DNA from: Flavobacterium quisquiliarum
Lineage (GTDB): Bacteria > Bacteroidota > Bacteroidia > Flavobacteriales > Flavobacteriaceae
Length of the DNA: 64,000 nt
Direction of reading: 5' to 3'
Assembly (NCBI RefSeq): GCF_019308285.1
Contig: NZ_WWEM01000033.1
Coordinates: 1 to 64,000, forward strand
Shown: piece after piece, positions 18,456 through 27,201 of the stretch
How the letters are laid out: the number at the start of each line of letters is the position of its first letter
How positions within the stretch are numbered: position 1 is the first letter of the stretch
Notes under the pieces: generated by a model
The model's database searches: none
The model's input: only the letters and a program-made list of their open reading frames with translations
Told to the model about the DNA's origin: nothing
Translations under genes and position numbers: made by a program

Positions 18456-18591
18456 AAACACATAGAAACATAGTTTTTTCTTAACCTAAAAAAGAAAATC
18501 AAAAGAAACTAGTTTCTAACACATAGCTATGTGAATGTATGCAAGTGAAACGCCTTTACCACAAAGTTAAAATCTATGTTTCTATGTGTTT
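18456..18591. repeat. MITE-like palindromic repeat, copy 3 (inverted), inside the kdp operon
   Basis: The same 18-bp terminal inverted repeats as copies 1 and 2, both ends perfect, with internal palindrome AGAAACTAGTTTCT; the interior order is reversed relative to the other copies. It fills most of the kdpA-kdpB spacer, where it could form a hairpin in the mRNA and change the relative output of the two subunits (inference). Confidence 0.8.
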
Positions 18592-18624
18592 TAAAAAAAT
18601 CAGTTAAACAAAATAACATAAAAA

Positions 18625-20682
18625 ATGACAACTAATAAATCCACATCATTGTTTGAAAGTAAACAGGTAAAAGAAGCCTTAGCGCAGTCTTTTGTCAAGC
18701 TGAATCCAAAAATGATGATCAAAAATCCGGTAATGTTTACCGTAGAAATTGGAACTGCAATTATGTTTGCTGTCTGCGTTTCGATATTAATGGGCGCAAA
18801 TGACCAAGGAAGTTTTACCTATAACCTAATTGTATTTTTAATTTTACTGGCAACGCTTTTATTTGCCAATTTCGCCGAAGCCATTGCTGAAGCAAGAGGA
18901 AAAGCACAAGCGGACAGTTTAAGAAAAACTAGAGAAGAAACTCCTGCAAGACAGATTCTGCCTAACGGAGAAATCAAAAATATCAGTTCTTCAGCATTAA
19001 AAAAAGACGATATTTTCGTTTGCGAAGCCGGCGATTTAATTGCTGCCGACGGTGAAATTATCGAAGGTCTGGCTACCATTGACGAAAGTGCTATTACTGG
19101 AGAAAGTGCTCCTGTAATTCGGGAAGCAGGCGGAGATAAATCATCTGTAACCGGAGGGACAAAAGTATTATCTGATAAAATTAAAGTAAAAGTAACTTTT
19201 GAACCTGGCGAAAGCTTTTTAGATAAAATGATTGCTTTGGTTGAAGGTGCGAGCCGTCAGAAAACACCAAACGAAATTGCCTTAACCATTTTATTAGCCG
19301 CATTTACTTTAATTTTCGTGATTGTGTGCGTTACGCTAAAACCGTTTGCCGACTATGCCAACGCACCCATTACGATCGCGGCTTTCATTGCTTTGTTCGT
19401 TTGTTTGATTCCAACAACAATTGGAGGTTTGCTTTCTGCAATTGGTATTGCGGGAATGGACAGAGCGTTGCGTGCCAACGTAATTACAAAATCGGGGAAA
19501 GCAGTTGAAACTGCAGGAGATATTGATGTTTTGCTTTTGGATAAAACCGGAACCATTACCATTGGAAACAGAAAAGCGACTAATTTTTATCCGACAAAAG
19601 GAATTTCTTTTGATGATTTTGTGAAATCGGCTGTTTTGAGTTCGCTTGCTGATGATACTCCTGAAGGGAAAAGTATTTTAGAATTAAGTGAGATGATTGA
19701 TGTAAAAAATGAAACGAAAGCAAGTTTCTTAAAGACTACTTCTGATATTTCACATACTATCAAATTTACTGCAGAAACCAGAACTTCTGGAGTCGTATTA
19801 AAAGACGGAACAAATATTAGAAAAGGTGCACAAGACGCTGCAAAGAATATTGCACAGCAAGCTGGAAATTCTTTTCCTGAAGATACTGCACAACAAGTAA
19901 TTTCAATTTCGTCTAATGGAGGAACTCCATTGGTAGTAATTAAAAACAATGAAGTTCAAGGTGTTATCGAGCTTCAGGATATTATTAAAACTGGAATGAA
20001 AGAACGTTTTGAGCGCTTACGCAGAATGGGAATCAAAACGGTTATGGTTACAGGTGATAATCCGCTTACGGCCAAATTTATTGCCGAAGCTGCCGGTGTT
20101 GATGATTTTATTGCCGAAGCAAAACCTGAGGATAAAATGAATTACATTAGAAAAGAACAGGCTGAAGGAAGACTGGTTGCCATGATGGGTGACGGAACAA
20201 ATGATGCTCCTGCCCTTGCCCAAGCCAATGTCGGCGTTGCGATGAACAGTGGAACTCAAGCGGCAAAAGAAGCCGGAAATATGGTCGATCTTGACAATGA
20301 TCCAACGAAACTAATTGAGATTGTTGAAATTGGAAAACAGCTTTTAATGACTCGAGGTACTTTAACTACTTTTTCTATTGCAAATGACGTTGCGAAATAT
20401 TTTGCTATTGTTCCTGCTCTTTTTATTACTGCGATTCCTGCGTTGCAAGGTTTGAATATCATGCATTTGCATAGTCCTGAAAGTGCGATTTTATCGGCTG
20501 TAATTTTCAACGCGGTTATTATTCCAATTTTGATTCCGCTTGCGCTGAAAGGTGTTGATTATCGACCAATTGGAGCAAGTGCCATCCTTAAAAGAAACCT
20601 TTTGATTTATGGTTTAGGTGGTTTGATTGTGCCTTTTATCGGAATCAAACTGATTGACGTGATTGTTGCACTTTTTATGTAA
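18625..20682 (+). CDS. kdpB: Potassium-transporting P-type ATPase subunit KdpB
   Basis: A 685-residue catalytic subunit. The phosphorylation motif is DKTGT with Asp306, the A-domain TGES spans residues 158-161 (Ser161 corresponds to the inhibitory phosphoserine site known in E. coli), the P-domain has MVTGDNPLTAKFIAEAAGVDDFIAEAKPEDK and MMGDGTNDAPALAQA. ATP hydrolysis here drives K+ uptake through KdpA. Length and all catalytic motifs are intact. Confidence 0.97.
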   Translation: MTTNKSTSLFESKQVKEALAQSFVKLNPKMMIKNPVMFTVEIGTAIMFAVCVSILMGANDQGSFTYNLIVFLILLATLLFANFAEAIAEARGKAQADSLRKTREETPARQILPNGEIKNISSSALKKDDIFVCEAGDLIAADGEIIEGLATIDESAITGESAPVIREAGGDKSSVTGGTKVLSDKIKVKVTFEPGESFLDKMIALVEGASRQKTPNEIALTILLAAFTLIFVIVCVTLKPFADYANAPITIAAFIALFVCLIPTTIGGLLSAIGIAGMDRALRANVITKSGKAVETAGDIDVLLLDKTGTITIGNRKATNFYPTKGISFDDFVKSAVLSSLADDTPEGKSILELSEMIDVKNETKASFLKTTSDISHTIKFTAETRTSGVVLKDGTNIRKGAQDAAKNIAQQAGNSFPEDTAQQVISISSNGGTPLVVIKNNEVQGVIELQDIIKTGMKERFERLRRMGIKTVMVTGDNPLTAKFIAEAAGVDDFIAEAKPEDKMNYIRKEQAEGRLVAMMGDGTNDAPALAQANVGVAMNSGTQAAKEAGNMVDLDNDPTKLIEIVEIGKQLLMTRGTLTTFSIANDVAKYFAIVPALFITAIPALQGLNIMHLHSPESAILSAVIFNAVIIPILIPLALKGVDYRPIGASAILKRNLLIYGLGGLIVPFIGIKLIDVIVALFM

Positions 20683-20789
20683 GATGCTAAGTTGCTAAGA
20701 TTCTAAGTTTTTTCCTTAGAGTCTTTAAAACTTATTTATCACAATTAAAAAAACTTAGAAACTTAGAGGCTTAGTCTCTTAGAAACTTT
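20683..20789. repeat. Imperfect inverted repeat between kdpB and kdpC
   Basis: GCTAAGTTGCTAAGATTCTA on the left is mirrored by CTTAGAAACTTAGAGGCTTA on the right, making an imperfect hairpin of about 28 bp. Related CTAAG-rich text follows kdpC (21352-21390). It is a different family from the repeat between kdpA and kdpB. Confidence 0.65.
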
Positions 20790-20795
20790 AAAAAA

Positions 20796-21347
20796 ATGAA
20801 AAATCTATTTTCTATAATAAAACTTACTGCGGTTACCTTAATCTTATTCGCAGTTATTTATCCTTTAGCGATTTACGGAATCGCACAAATTGCTCCGAAT
20901 CAAGGAAAAGGAGAAACAATTTCGGTTAACGGAAAAGTGGTTGGTTACCAAAAAATTGGTCAAAAATTCGATAAGTCGAATTATTTCTGGGGAAGACCTT
21001 CGGCTGTTGATTATAATGCGGCGGGAAGTGCCGGAAGCAACAAAGGTCCAAGCAATCCTGATTATTTGGCTTTGGTTCAAAAAAGAATTGATACGCTTTT
21101 ATTGGTTCATCCGTATTTGAAAAAATCTGATATTCCGTCGGATATGGTTACGGCTTCTGGAAGTGGTTTAGATCCGAATATTTCTCCGCAAGGGGCTTTG
21201 ATTCAGGTGAAACGAGTTGCTAAAGAAAGAAAACTGGATGAAGCTAAAGTAAAATCTTTGGTTGAATCTAAAATTAATACTGCTGTCGTTGGTCCTGAAA
21301 CTGTGAATGTTTTGGAATTGAATGTGGCTTTGGATCAGCTTCGCTAA
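20796..21347 (+). CDS. kdpC: Potassium-transporting ATPase subunit KdpC
   Basis: 183 residues with one N-terminal membrane helix (about 7-30) and a periplasmic domain. Family motifs include YFWGRPSAVDYNAAGSAGSN (about residues 63-82), SNPDYL, and VTASGSGLDPNISPQGA followed by QVKRVAKER. KdpC is the accessory subunit that binds KdpA/KdpB in the membrane. Normal length, complete. Confidence 0.96.
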   Translation: MKNLFSIIKLTAVTLILFAVIYPLAIYGIAQIAPNQGKGETISVNGKVVGYQKIGQKFDKSNYFWGRPSAVDYNAAGSAGSNKGPSNPDYLALVQKRIDTLLLVHPYLKKSDIPSDMVTASGSGLDPNISPQGALIQVKRVAKERKLDEAKVKSLVESKINTAVVGPETVNVLELNVALDQLR

Positions 21348-21394
21348 TTCCAAAGATGCTAAGTCGCTAAGGTCCTAAGATTCTAAGTTTTTCT

Positions 21395-21628
21395 CCTGCA
21401 AGGTTTTAAAAACCTTGTAGGTATGAAAAATCTGCATCAAGTATTATCATGAAGTAACCGCAAAGTTTGTCATTCCGAGGAACGAGGAATCTCCGCGAGT
21501 AGCTCGACAAAGATTGGCGAATTTCTATACGGAGTTTCTTGCGGAGATTCCTCGTTCCTCGGAATGACAAACAGAGCGTAAACTGAAACTTATAATTAAT
21601 ACCTACAAGGTTTTGGAAACCTTGCAGG
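21395..21628. repeat. Double-palindrome repeat (CCTGCAAGG family), copy 2, with nested insertion
   Basis: The outer arms match the copy at 15835-15924: CCTGCAAGGTTTTAAAAACC.. at 21395 and CCTACAAGGTTTTGGAAACC.. ending at 21628. The spacer has grown from about 35 to about 180 nt and contains a second, unrelated palindromic element (21466-21571). Confidence 0.8.
21466..21571. repeat. Nested element with perfect 31-bp inverted repeats
   Basis: TTTGTCATTCCGAGGAACGA (start of the 31-bp left arm, 21466-21496) is matched perfectly by the right arm at 21541-21571, with a 44-nt centre. TCATTCCGAGGAACGAGGAA-type palindromes recur in Bacteroidota genomes, as I recall. It lies wholly inside the outer repeat. 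Confidence 0.8.
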
Positions 21629-21660
21629 AAACGAAAACGCCTTTTTACCCCAAATGCCCT

Positions 21661-21744
21661 AGCCCCGATAGTAGTGGAAATCCTTTTGTGTCTCGTTTCT
21701 TTAACGAGACACAAAAGATTGAAACGGATAGCGGGATTAGCTCC
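21661..21744 (+). ncRNA. Structured dispersed element, copy B (Flavo-1-like)
   Basis: AGCCCCGATAGTAGTGGAAA opens it and GGATAGCGGGATTAGCTCC closes it. The apex is a perfect 15-bp stem, CTTTTGTGTCTCGTT with its complement, around TCTTT. The ends pair as in copy A (346-424), while the apical stem has a different sequence, consistent with structure conservation. It lies on the sense strand 39 nt upstream of the porin start. Confidence 0.5.
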
Positions 21745-21782
21745 TAAAAAATCTACTTAATAAATAATAGAATACCACAAAA

Positions 21783-22862
21783 ATGAAAAAAATAATACTT
21801 ACTGCTTTAATCGCTTTTGGTTTTAGCAATTTACAAGCACAGTCAGCATCTAAAAGTCCATTGACATTTTCGGGATATGTAGACGCTTATTATAGTTATG
21901 ATTTCGGGAAACCTGAAAATCATACTCGGCCAAACTTTTTTTACAGTTATAATAAAAGCAACGAGGTAAACCTGAATTTGGGAATGGCGAAAGTGAATTA
22001 TTCGAAAGAAAATATTCGGGGAAATTTTGCCCTGATGGCGGGAACTTATGCCGAATATAATATGTCTGCCGAGCAAGGTTTATTGAAAAATATTTATGAG
22101 GCGAATGTTGGTGTGAAGATTTCGAAAAACCATAATTTATGGATTGATGCGGGAATTATGCCTTCGCATATTGGTTTTGAAAGCGCGATTGGAAAAGACT
22201 GCCAGACTTTAACGAGAAGTATTCTGGCTGAGAATTCCCCTTATTATGAAACGGGAGTTAAAATTGGTTATACTTCTGAATCTGGAGAATGGTATTTGGC
22301 GGGTATGTACTTGAATGGCTGGCAGAGAATTGAAAAAGTTGAAGGTAATCAAACGCCTGCTTTTGGAACTCAGGTTACTTACAAACCGTCTGATCGGGTT
22401 GCTTTGAACTGGAGTACTTATGTTGGAAATGAACAGCCGGATATTGATAAAAAGTGGCGTTATTTCAACAACTTTTATGGACAGTTTAAAGTAACAGAAA
22501 AGACAAATATTACAGCTGGTTTTGATATTGGATCACAACAATCGACTAAAAATAGTAACAAATATGACACTTGGTTTTCGCCAGTTTTGATTCTGCAATA
22601 CAAACCAGTTGACAAGATTCAGCTTGCTGTAAGAGGTGAATATTATAGTGATGAAAAAGGTGTAATTATCGCAACTGAAACGCCAAACGGTTTTAAAACT
22701 TACGGATTTTCGGCTAACTTTGATTACTTAGTTACTGATAATGTTATGTTTAGGATTGAAGCCAGAAATCTTTCAAGTAAGGATGAAATCTTCACAAATA
22801 AAGACAATCTCCCAACGGATACGAATACGTTTGTAACGACTTCGTTGGCGATTAGTTTTTAG
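21783..22862 (+). CDS. Outer-membrane beta-barrel porin (OmpL-like), in the kdp locus
   Basis: A 359-residue exported protein with signal peptide MKKIILTALIAFGFSNLQAQ. The mature part is a run of alternating aromatic/polar strands beginning LTFSGYVDAYYSYDF and ending FVTTSLAISF with a C-terminal phenylalanine, typical of outer-membrane barrels of the putative porin-2/OmpL-like type. It lies between kdpC and the KdpD-like sensor gene on the same strand, so it may supply outer-membrane permeability under K+ limitation (inference from position). Confidence 0.8.
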   Translation: MKKIILTALIAFGFSNLQAQSASKSPLTFSGYVDAYYSYDFGKPENHTRPNFFYSYNKSNEVNLNLGMAKVNYSKENIRGNFALMAGTYAEYNMSAEQGLLKNIYEANVGVKISKNHNLWIDAGIMPSHIGFESAIGKDCQTLTRSILAENSPYYETGVKIGYTSESGEWYLAGMYLNGWQRIEKVEGNQTPAFGTQVTYKPSDRVALNWSTYVGNEQPDIDKKWRYFNNFYGQFKVTEKTNITAGFDIGSQQSTKNSNKYDTWFSPVLILQYKPVDKIQLAVRGEYYSDEKGVIIATETPNGFKTYGFSANFDYLVTDNVMFRIEARNLSSKDEIFTNKDNLPTDTNTFVTTSLAISF

Positions 22863-22925
22863 GGGAATATTTCTTGCCACAGATTACACCCATTAAAAAG
22901 GATTTTTTTTTGTGCTAATTTATTC

Positions 22926-22973
22926 GCCACGAATTCACGAATTATTTCAAATAAAAATTCGTGAATTCGTGGC
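22926..22973. repeat. Perfect 18-bp inverted repeat after the porin gene
   Basis: GCCACGAATTCACGAATT at 22926-22943 pairs perfectly with 22956-22973 around a 12-nt loop. It could act as an mRNA 3' hairpin or factor-dependent terminator; there is no T-run on the plus strand. Confidence 0.65.
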
Positions 22974-23019
22974 TAAAAAAAATAAAACTTTGTGACTTAG
23001 CGCCTTCGTGGCAAAAAAT

Positions 23020-24144
23020 ATGGAAAACGAAAATAATAATGCACAGCACTTTCTCGATTTAATTCAGAAATCACGAAAGGGAAAGTTTAAAATCTACATT
23101 GGAATGAGCGCCGGTGTGGGCAAAACTTTTCGTATGCTTCAGGAAGCGCATTCGTTATTGAAAAACGGAATCGATGTGAAAATTGGCTACATCGAAACGC
23201 ACATGCGAAAGGAAACGCATGAATTATTAGCGGGTTTGCCGATAATTCCGAGACGGACCATTTTTTATAAAGGAAAAGAATTAGAAGAACTCGATGTTCA
23301 GGCGATTATCAATCTTCGTCCGGAAGTGGTTATTGTTGATGAATTGGCACATACAAATGTTGAGGGAAGCAAAAATGAAAAACGCTGGCAGGATGTTTTA
23401 GAGATTTTGGAAGCGGGAATTAATGTGATTTCGGCAGTGAATATTCAGCATATTGAAAGTTTAAATGAAGATGTAAAACGCATTACAAATATTGATGTTC
23501 AGGAACGTATTCCGGACAATGTTTTGCGATTGGCAGATGAAGTCGTGAATATCGACTTAACATCTGAAGATTTGATTGCGCGTTTGAAAGAAGGAAAAAT
23601 TTATACTCCGGATAAAATTCAGACGGCTTTAACGAACTTTTTTAAATCGGAACAGATTTTACAGCTTCGGGAATTGGCTTTGAAAGAAGTAGCGAGTCAG
23701 GTCGTTCGGAAAGTTGAAAATGAAGTTCCGAATCTTCATGCTTTACGACATGAGAAACTTTTGGCCTGCATTAGCAGTAATGATAAAACGGCTAAAATTG
23801 TAATTAGAAAAACAGCAAGACTTTCCAGTTATTATAACGGATTGTGGTATGTTTTATATGTAGAAACTCCGCAGGAAAGCAGTAATAAAATTGCCTTGGA
23901 CAAACAAAGACATTTAATTAATAACTTTAAACTCGCCGTACAATTAGGCGCAGAAATTATTAAACTGGAAAACAGTAATATTACCGATGCAATTTTGGCA
24001 ACTGTTGAAGAAAAACAAATTACAACTGTATGTATTGGAAAACCGCATTTGAATTTATTTAAAGTAATTTTGTCTACAACAATTTTCAGACGTTTGTTGA
24101 ATAAACTGTCTTTATCAAATGTTGATCTTGTAATATTATCGTGA
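23020..24144 (+). CDS. Stand-alone KdpD-type sensor domain protein (KdpD N-terminus plus USP)
   Basis: A 374-residue soluble protein equal to the input half of KdpD. Walker A GMSAGVGKT lies at about residues 28-36 and Walker B VDELAHTN at about 107-114. A universal-stress-protein-like domain fills the C-terminus (about 245-372). The histidine kinase half of classical KdpD is absent; a separate kinase gene follows 76 nt later. I chose ATG at 23020 over GTG at 23008 because the upstream bases belong to a dispersed gcgccttcgtggc repeat. It probably senses K+ or ionic state and talks to the next gene's kinase (inference). Confidence 0.88.
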   Translation: MENENNNAQHFLDLIQKSRKGKFKIYIGMSAGVGKTFRMLQEAHSLLKNGIDVKIGYIETHMRKETHELLAGLPIIPRRTIFYKGKELEELDVQAIINLRPEVVIVDELAHTNVEGSKNEKRWQDVLEILEAGINVISAVNIQHIESLNEDVKRITNIDVQERIPDNVLRLADEVVNIDLTSEDLIARLKEGKIYTPDKIQTALTNFFKSEQILQLRELALKEVASQVVRKVENEVPNLHALRHEKLLACISSNDKTAKIVIRKTARLSSYYNGLWYVLYVETPQESSNKIALDKQRHLINNFKLAVQLGAEIIKLENSNITDAILATVEEKQITTVCIGKPHLNLFKVILSTTIFRRLLNKLSLSNVDLVILS

Positions 24145-24220
24145 AATGTTTTATGTGAGATGTAAGATGTTGTTCTTCATTTCACATTTTACAAACAACA
24201 TTTCACACAAAAAATAAAAT
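24145..24220. repeat. Small palindrome between the KdpD-like gene and the kinase gene
   Basis: GTGAAATGTT near 24142 is mirrored by AACATTTCAC near 24198-24207, with repeated AGATGT/ACATTT text between. Similar GTGAGATGTTAGATGTTAAG text occurs upstream of kdpA (about 16630). Confidence 0.5.
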
Positions 24221-25939
24221 ATGAGAATTAAAACCAAATTGAATCTGGGAGTTGGATTGTTATTTTTAATGATCATCATACTTTCGTTAGTGAGCGGTTA
24301 TTCTGTTTTTTTGATAAAAGCAGATACCGAGAATATTCTGAAAGCAAATTATAATACACTGGAATATTCGCGAAATATGATTTTGTCTTTGGATGAAATT
24401 AAAGCGAGCCCTGATAGCAAGATTCATGTTTTCAAGGAATATCTTGAAAAACAAACGCAAAATGTTACCGAACCGGGAGAAAAAGAAGCAACCGAAAACC
24501 TTGAAAAAAGTTTTACGCTTTTAGAACAAAACGGAGCAAACGAAGCCATAAAAGCAAAAATCAGACAGGATATTTTTGCTATTATGAAACTGAATCTGGA
24601 TGCGATAAAACAGAAAAGCGATATTGCCAAACATACCGCCGAAAATGCCAATTTATGGATTGCCATTGTGGGAAGTTTATGTTTTTTGATTGCTTTTAAT
24701 TTGCTGGTTAATCTTCCGAATAATATTGCCAATCCAATCAAGGAATTAACACTGAGTATTAAGGAAATTGCTAATAAAAATTATTCGGAGCGTGTTCATT
24801 TTACAAGTCATAGCGAATTTGGAGATTTGGCCAAATCGTTTAATACGATGGCGCAGAAACTTCAGGAATATAATGATAGTAATTTGTACAAACTCTTCTT
24901 CGAAAAGAAACGACTGGAAACTTTAATCAATAATATGAACGATCCGATTATTGGTCTGGATCATGAAGGAATTGTTTTGTTTGCCAATGATGAAGCGCTC
25001 AAAATTATTGGTCTGAAACTGGAAGATGTTATAGGAAAATCGGCTTCTACTCTAGCCTTGTCAAATGATTTGATTCGGTCTTTGATTTTAAAAGAGGAAT
25101 CAGATGCTCCTAAAAAACAACCGCTTAAAATTTATGCGCACGGAAAAGAAAGTTATTTCGAAAAAGAAATTCTGAACATTACCATAATTCCAACAGGTGA
25201 AGAAAAGGAAATCAATATTGGCGATGTCATTATTCTGCGAAATATTACACTTTTTAAAGAGCTGGATTTTGCCAAAACCAACTTTATTGCGACAGTTTCA
25301 CACGAATTAAAAACACCAATTGCTTCGATAAAATTAAGTCTGAAATTGCTTGAAAATGAAAAAACAGGCGACATGAACGAAGACCAAAAACAATTGGTTG
25401 AAAGCATAAAAGATGACAGTCAGCGATTATTGAAAATTACGGGCGAACTGCTTAATCTATCGCAGTTAGAAACTGGAAATATTCAATTGAATATCGAAAA
25501 AAGCAATCCGCATGAAATTGTAAATTATGCTGTTGAAGCGGTAAAAGTTCAGGCGGAACAAAAACAAATCAAACTGGTTATTGATGCTGATGAAAATCTT
25601 CAAGACGTAAAAGCCGACAGTGAAAAAACAGGCTGGGTTTTGATTAATTATTTATCGAATGCGATAAGATATTCTTCTGAAAAAAGTACCATTCACATCA
25701 AACTAAAAAAAGAATTAAATCAAATTGTGTTTCAGGTTATCGATACCGGAAAAGGAATTGATACAAGATATAAAGACAAAGTTTTTGATAAATATTTTCA
25801 GGTTCCGGGAAGTCAAAAATCTGGAACGGGATTAGGTTTGGCAATCAGTAAAGAATTTATTGAAGCTCAAAATGGAAATGTTGGTGTTGAAAGTAATTTG
25901 GGATTGGGAAGTACGTTTTGGTTTTCGTTGAAGGTTTAG
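24221..25939 (+). CDS. Membrane histidine kinase with HAMP and PAS domains
   Basis: A 572-residue kinase. It has membrane helices at about 7-29 and 146-167 enclosing a periplasmic helical sensor, HAMP (about 168-220), PAS (about 229-340), HisKA with TVSHELKTPIASIKLSLKLL (His361) and an HATPase with WVLINYLSNAIRYS, VIDTGKGID and GTGLGLAISKEFIE. It follows the stand-alone KdpD sensor domain and so may serve as the transmitter half of a split KdpD. No cognate OmpR-type KdpE gene is adjacent. Its N-terminal architecture differs from KdpD's four-helix membrane domain. Confidence 0.88.
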   Translation: MRIKTKLNLGVGLLFLMIIILSLVSGYSVFLIKADTENILKANYNTLEYSRNMILSLDEIKASPDSKIHVFKEYLEKQTQNVTEPGEKEATENLEKSFTLLEQNGANEAIKAKIRQDIFAIMKLNLDAIKQKSDIAKHTAENANLWIAIVGSLCFLIAFNLLVNLPNNIANPIKELTLSIKEIANKNYSERVHFTSHSEFGDLAKSFNTMAQKLQEYNDSNLYKLFFEKKRLETLINNMNDPIIGLDHEGIVLFANDEALKIIGLKLEDVIGKSASTLALSNDLIRSLILKEESDAPKKQPLKIYAHGKESYFEKEILNITIIPTGEEKEINIGDVIILRNITLFKELDFAKTNFIATVSHELKTPIASIKLSLKLLENEKTGDMNEDQKQLVESIKDDSQRLLKITGELLNLSQLETGNIQLNIEKSNPHEIVNYAVEAVKVQAEQKQIKLVIDADENLQDVKADSEKTGWVLINYLSNAIRYSSEKSTIHIKLKKELNQIVFQVIDTGKGIDTRYKDKVFDKYFQVPGSQKSGTGLGLAISKEFIEAQNGNVGVESNLGLGSTFWFSLKV

Positions 25940-26430
25940 ATTTTTTTTTGCCACAAAGGCACTAAGACGCTAAGTTTTATTTTTCAGCCACAGATTAAAA
26001 GGATTAAACAGATTTTTGAATGACTTTGTATGTCTTTTTTCGCCACAAATTACACAAATTTTCACAAATTATATTTTAATAAAGTTTATCAAAAGAGCCG
26101 TAGGCTAGGTACATTTTGTAGGGCCGGATTTCAATCCGGTTGGCATAGAAATTCCGCAATACAAAAGAGCCGTAGGTTCGGCACATATTGAGCGCAACTA
26201 TGAATCTCGTCTCTAAAGGACTTCTAGAACATGTTAAATCATCCTCAACGGATTGAAATCCGTTGTTACAATATCAATTATTCCTACGGAATTTTAAAAT
26301 AAATTTAGCCAATCTTAATCCAATTACCCTATTTAAAACCAGCAAATTAAAGTTCGCTTAAGGTTCAATTAAGACCAAAATACCGACATTAAACATTCGT
26401 TACTATTGCAAAATATAAACGACAAAAACA
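25940..26430. other. Composite repeat region without genes
   Basis: This 491-nt spacer begins with gccacaaaggcactaagacg-type text and continues with several ATTACACAAATTTTCACAAA-like segments. It then holds the repeat block at 26091-26290. The last about 100 nt before the PAP2 gene contain TACTATTG (one mismatch to TAnnTTTG). No open frame is credible. Confidence 0.6.
26091..26290. repeat. AGAGCCGTAGG repeat pair with CCGGATT hairpins
   Basis: AAAAGAGCCGTAGG occurs twice (26091 and 26163), each followed by diverged GTACATTTTGTAG / GCACATATTGAG. Hairpins CCGGATTTCAATCCGG (26124-26139) and CAACGGATTGAAATCCGTTG (26246-26265) lie between and after. I recall similar remnants around mobile elements in flavobacteria; no transposase is present here. 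Confidence 0.6.
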
Positions 26431-27192
26431 ATGTTCCGCAAAACAGTTTTCCTAGTATTCTTGTTCGGATTATTTTCTGCAAATGCACAGCAAAATGATT
26501 CGATCACAAAAATTGACAGTACTTCTCATAATTTAAAATTCAATTACAAACAATTGATTATTCCATCGGTTTTAATTGGTTATGGTGTTATTGGGTTAGA
26601 AAGTGATCAGCTTTTGAGTTTCAACCACCAAATTAAGGCTGAAGTTACTGAAGACATTGACAACAAAATTACGATTGATGACTTCTCTCAATATGCACCC
26701 GCCGCATCTGTTTATGCATTGAATGCTTTTGGCGTAAAAGGTAAAAATAATATGCGGGATCGCTCTGTAATATTGGTGACTTCGTATGCTATTATGGCAA
26801 CAACAGTTTTAGGTTTAAAATCGATTTCACATGTAGAAAGACCAGACGGAAGTTCGAATAATTCTTTTCCTTCCGGACATACAGCAACGGCATTTATGGG
26901 TGCCGAATTTTTATACCAGGAATATAAAGACAAATCGATTTGGTATGGAATTGCAGGTTATGCCGTTGCTACTGGAACGGGACTTTTTAGAATCTACAAT
27001 AATCGTCATTGGTTAACTGATGTCGCTGCTGGAGCGGGAATTGGGATTTTGAGTACCAAAATTGCCTATTGGATTAATCCATATATTACTAAAAAGTTAT
27101 TCAAATCAGATTCTGAGAACAAATCAACTTCTATGATTATGCCTTTTTATAATGGACAGCAATATGGATTAGGATTTGCGAAGATCTTTTAG
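26431..27192 (+). CDS. PAP2-family phosphatase
   Basis: A 253-residue exported or membrane-associated phosphatase with signal peptide MFRKTVFLVFLFGLFSANAQ. Its acid-phosphatase motifs are KSISHVERPDG, SFPSGHTATAF (the PSGH motif, catalytic histidine) and RIYNNRHWLTDV (R-x5-H-x3-D). All three catalytic boxes are intact. Such enzymes dephosphorylate lipid phosphates, including undecaprenyl pyrophosphate, in the periplasm; the particular substrate is not evident. It converges with the S24 repressor gene, with an inverted repeat between them. Confidence 0.88.
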   Translation: MFRKTVFLVFLFGLFSANAQQNDSITKIDSTSHNLKFNYKQLIIPSVLIGYGVIGLESDQLLSFNHQIKAEVTEDIDNKITIDDFSQYAPAASVYALNAFGVKGKNNMRDRSVILVTSYAIMATTVLGLKSISHVERPDGSSNNSFPSGHTATAFMGAEFLYQEYKDKSIWYGIAGYAVATGTGLFRIYNNRHWLTDVAAGAGIGILSTKIAYWINPYITKKLFKSDSENKSTSMIMPFYNGQQYGLGFAKIF

Positions 27193-27201
27193 TTTTTTTG
27201 A

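Larger units (their letters stand above)
21348..21782. other. Repeat-filled spacer between kdpC and the porin gene
   Basis: This 435-nt gap holds CTAAG-rich text (21352-21390), a nested double-palindrome repeat (21395-21628) with a perfect inner inverted repeat (21466-21571), and structured element copy B (21661-21744). No gene is supported; a minus-strand open frame at 21406-21714 merely reads through the repeats. Confidence 0.7.

Noticed and set aside
23008..23019. GTG start four codons upstream for the KdpD-like sensor
   Set aside because: The bases belong to a dispersed gcgccttcgtggc repeat, and the ATG at 23020 gives a normal N-terminus.
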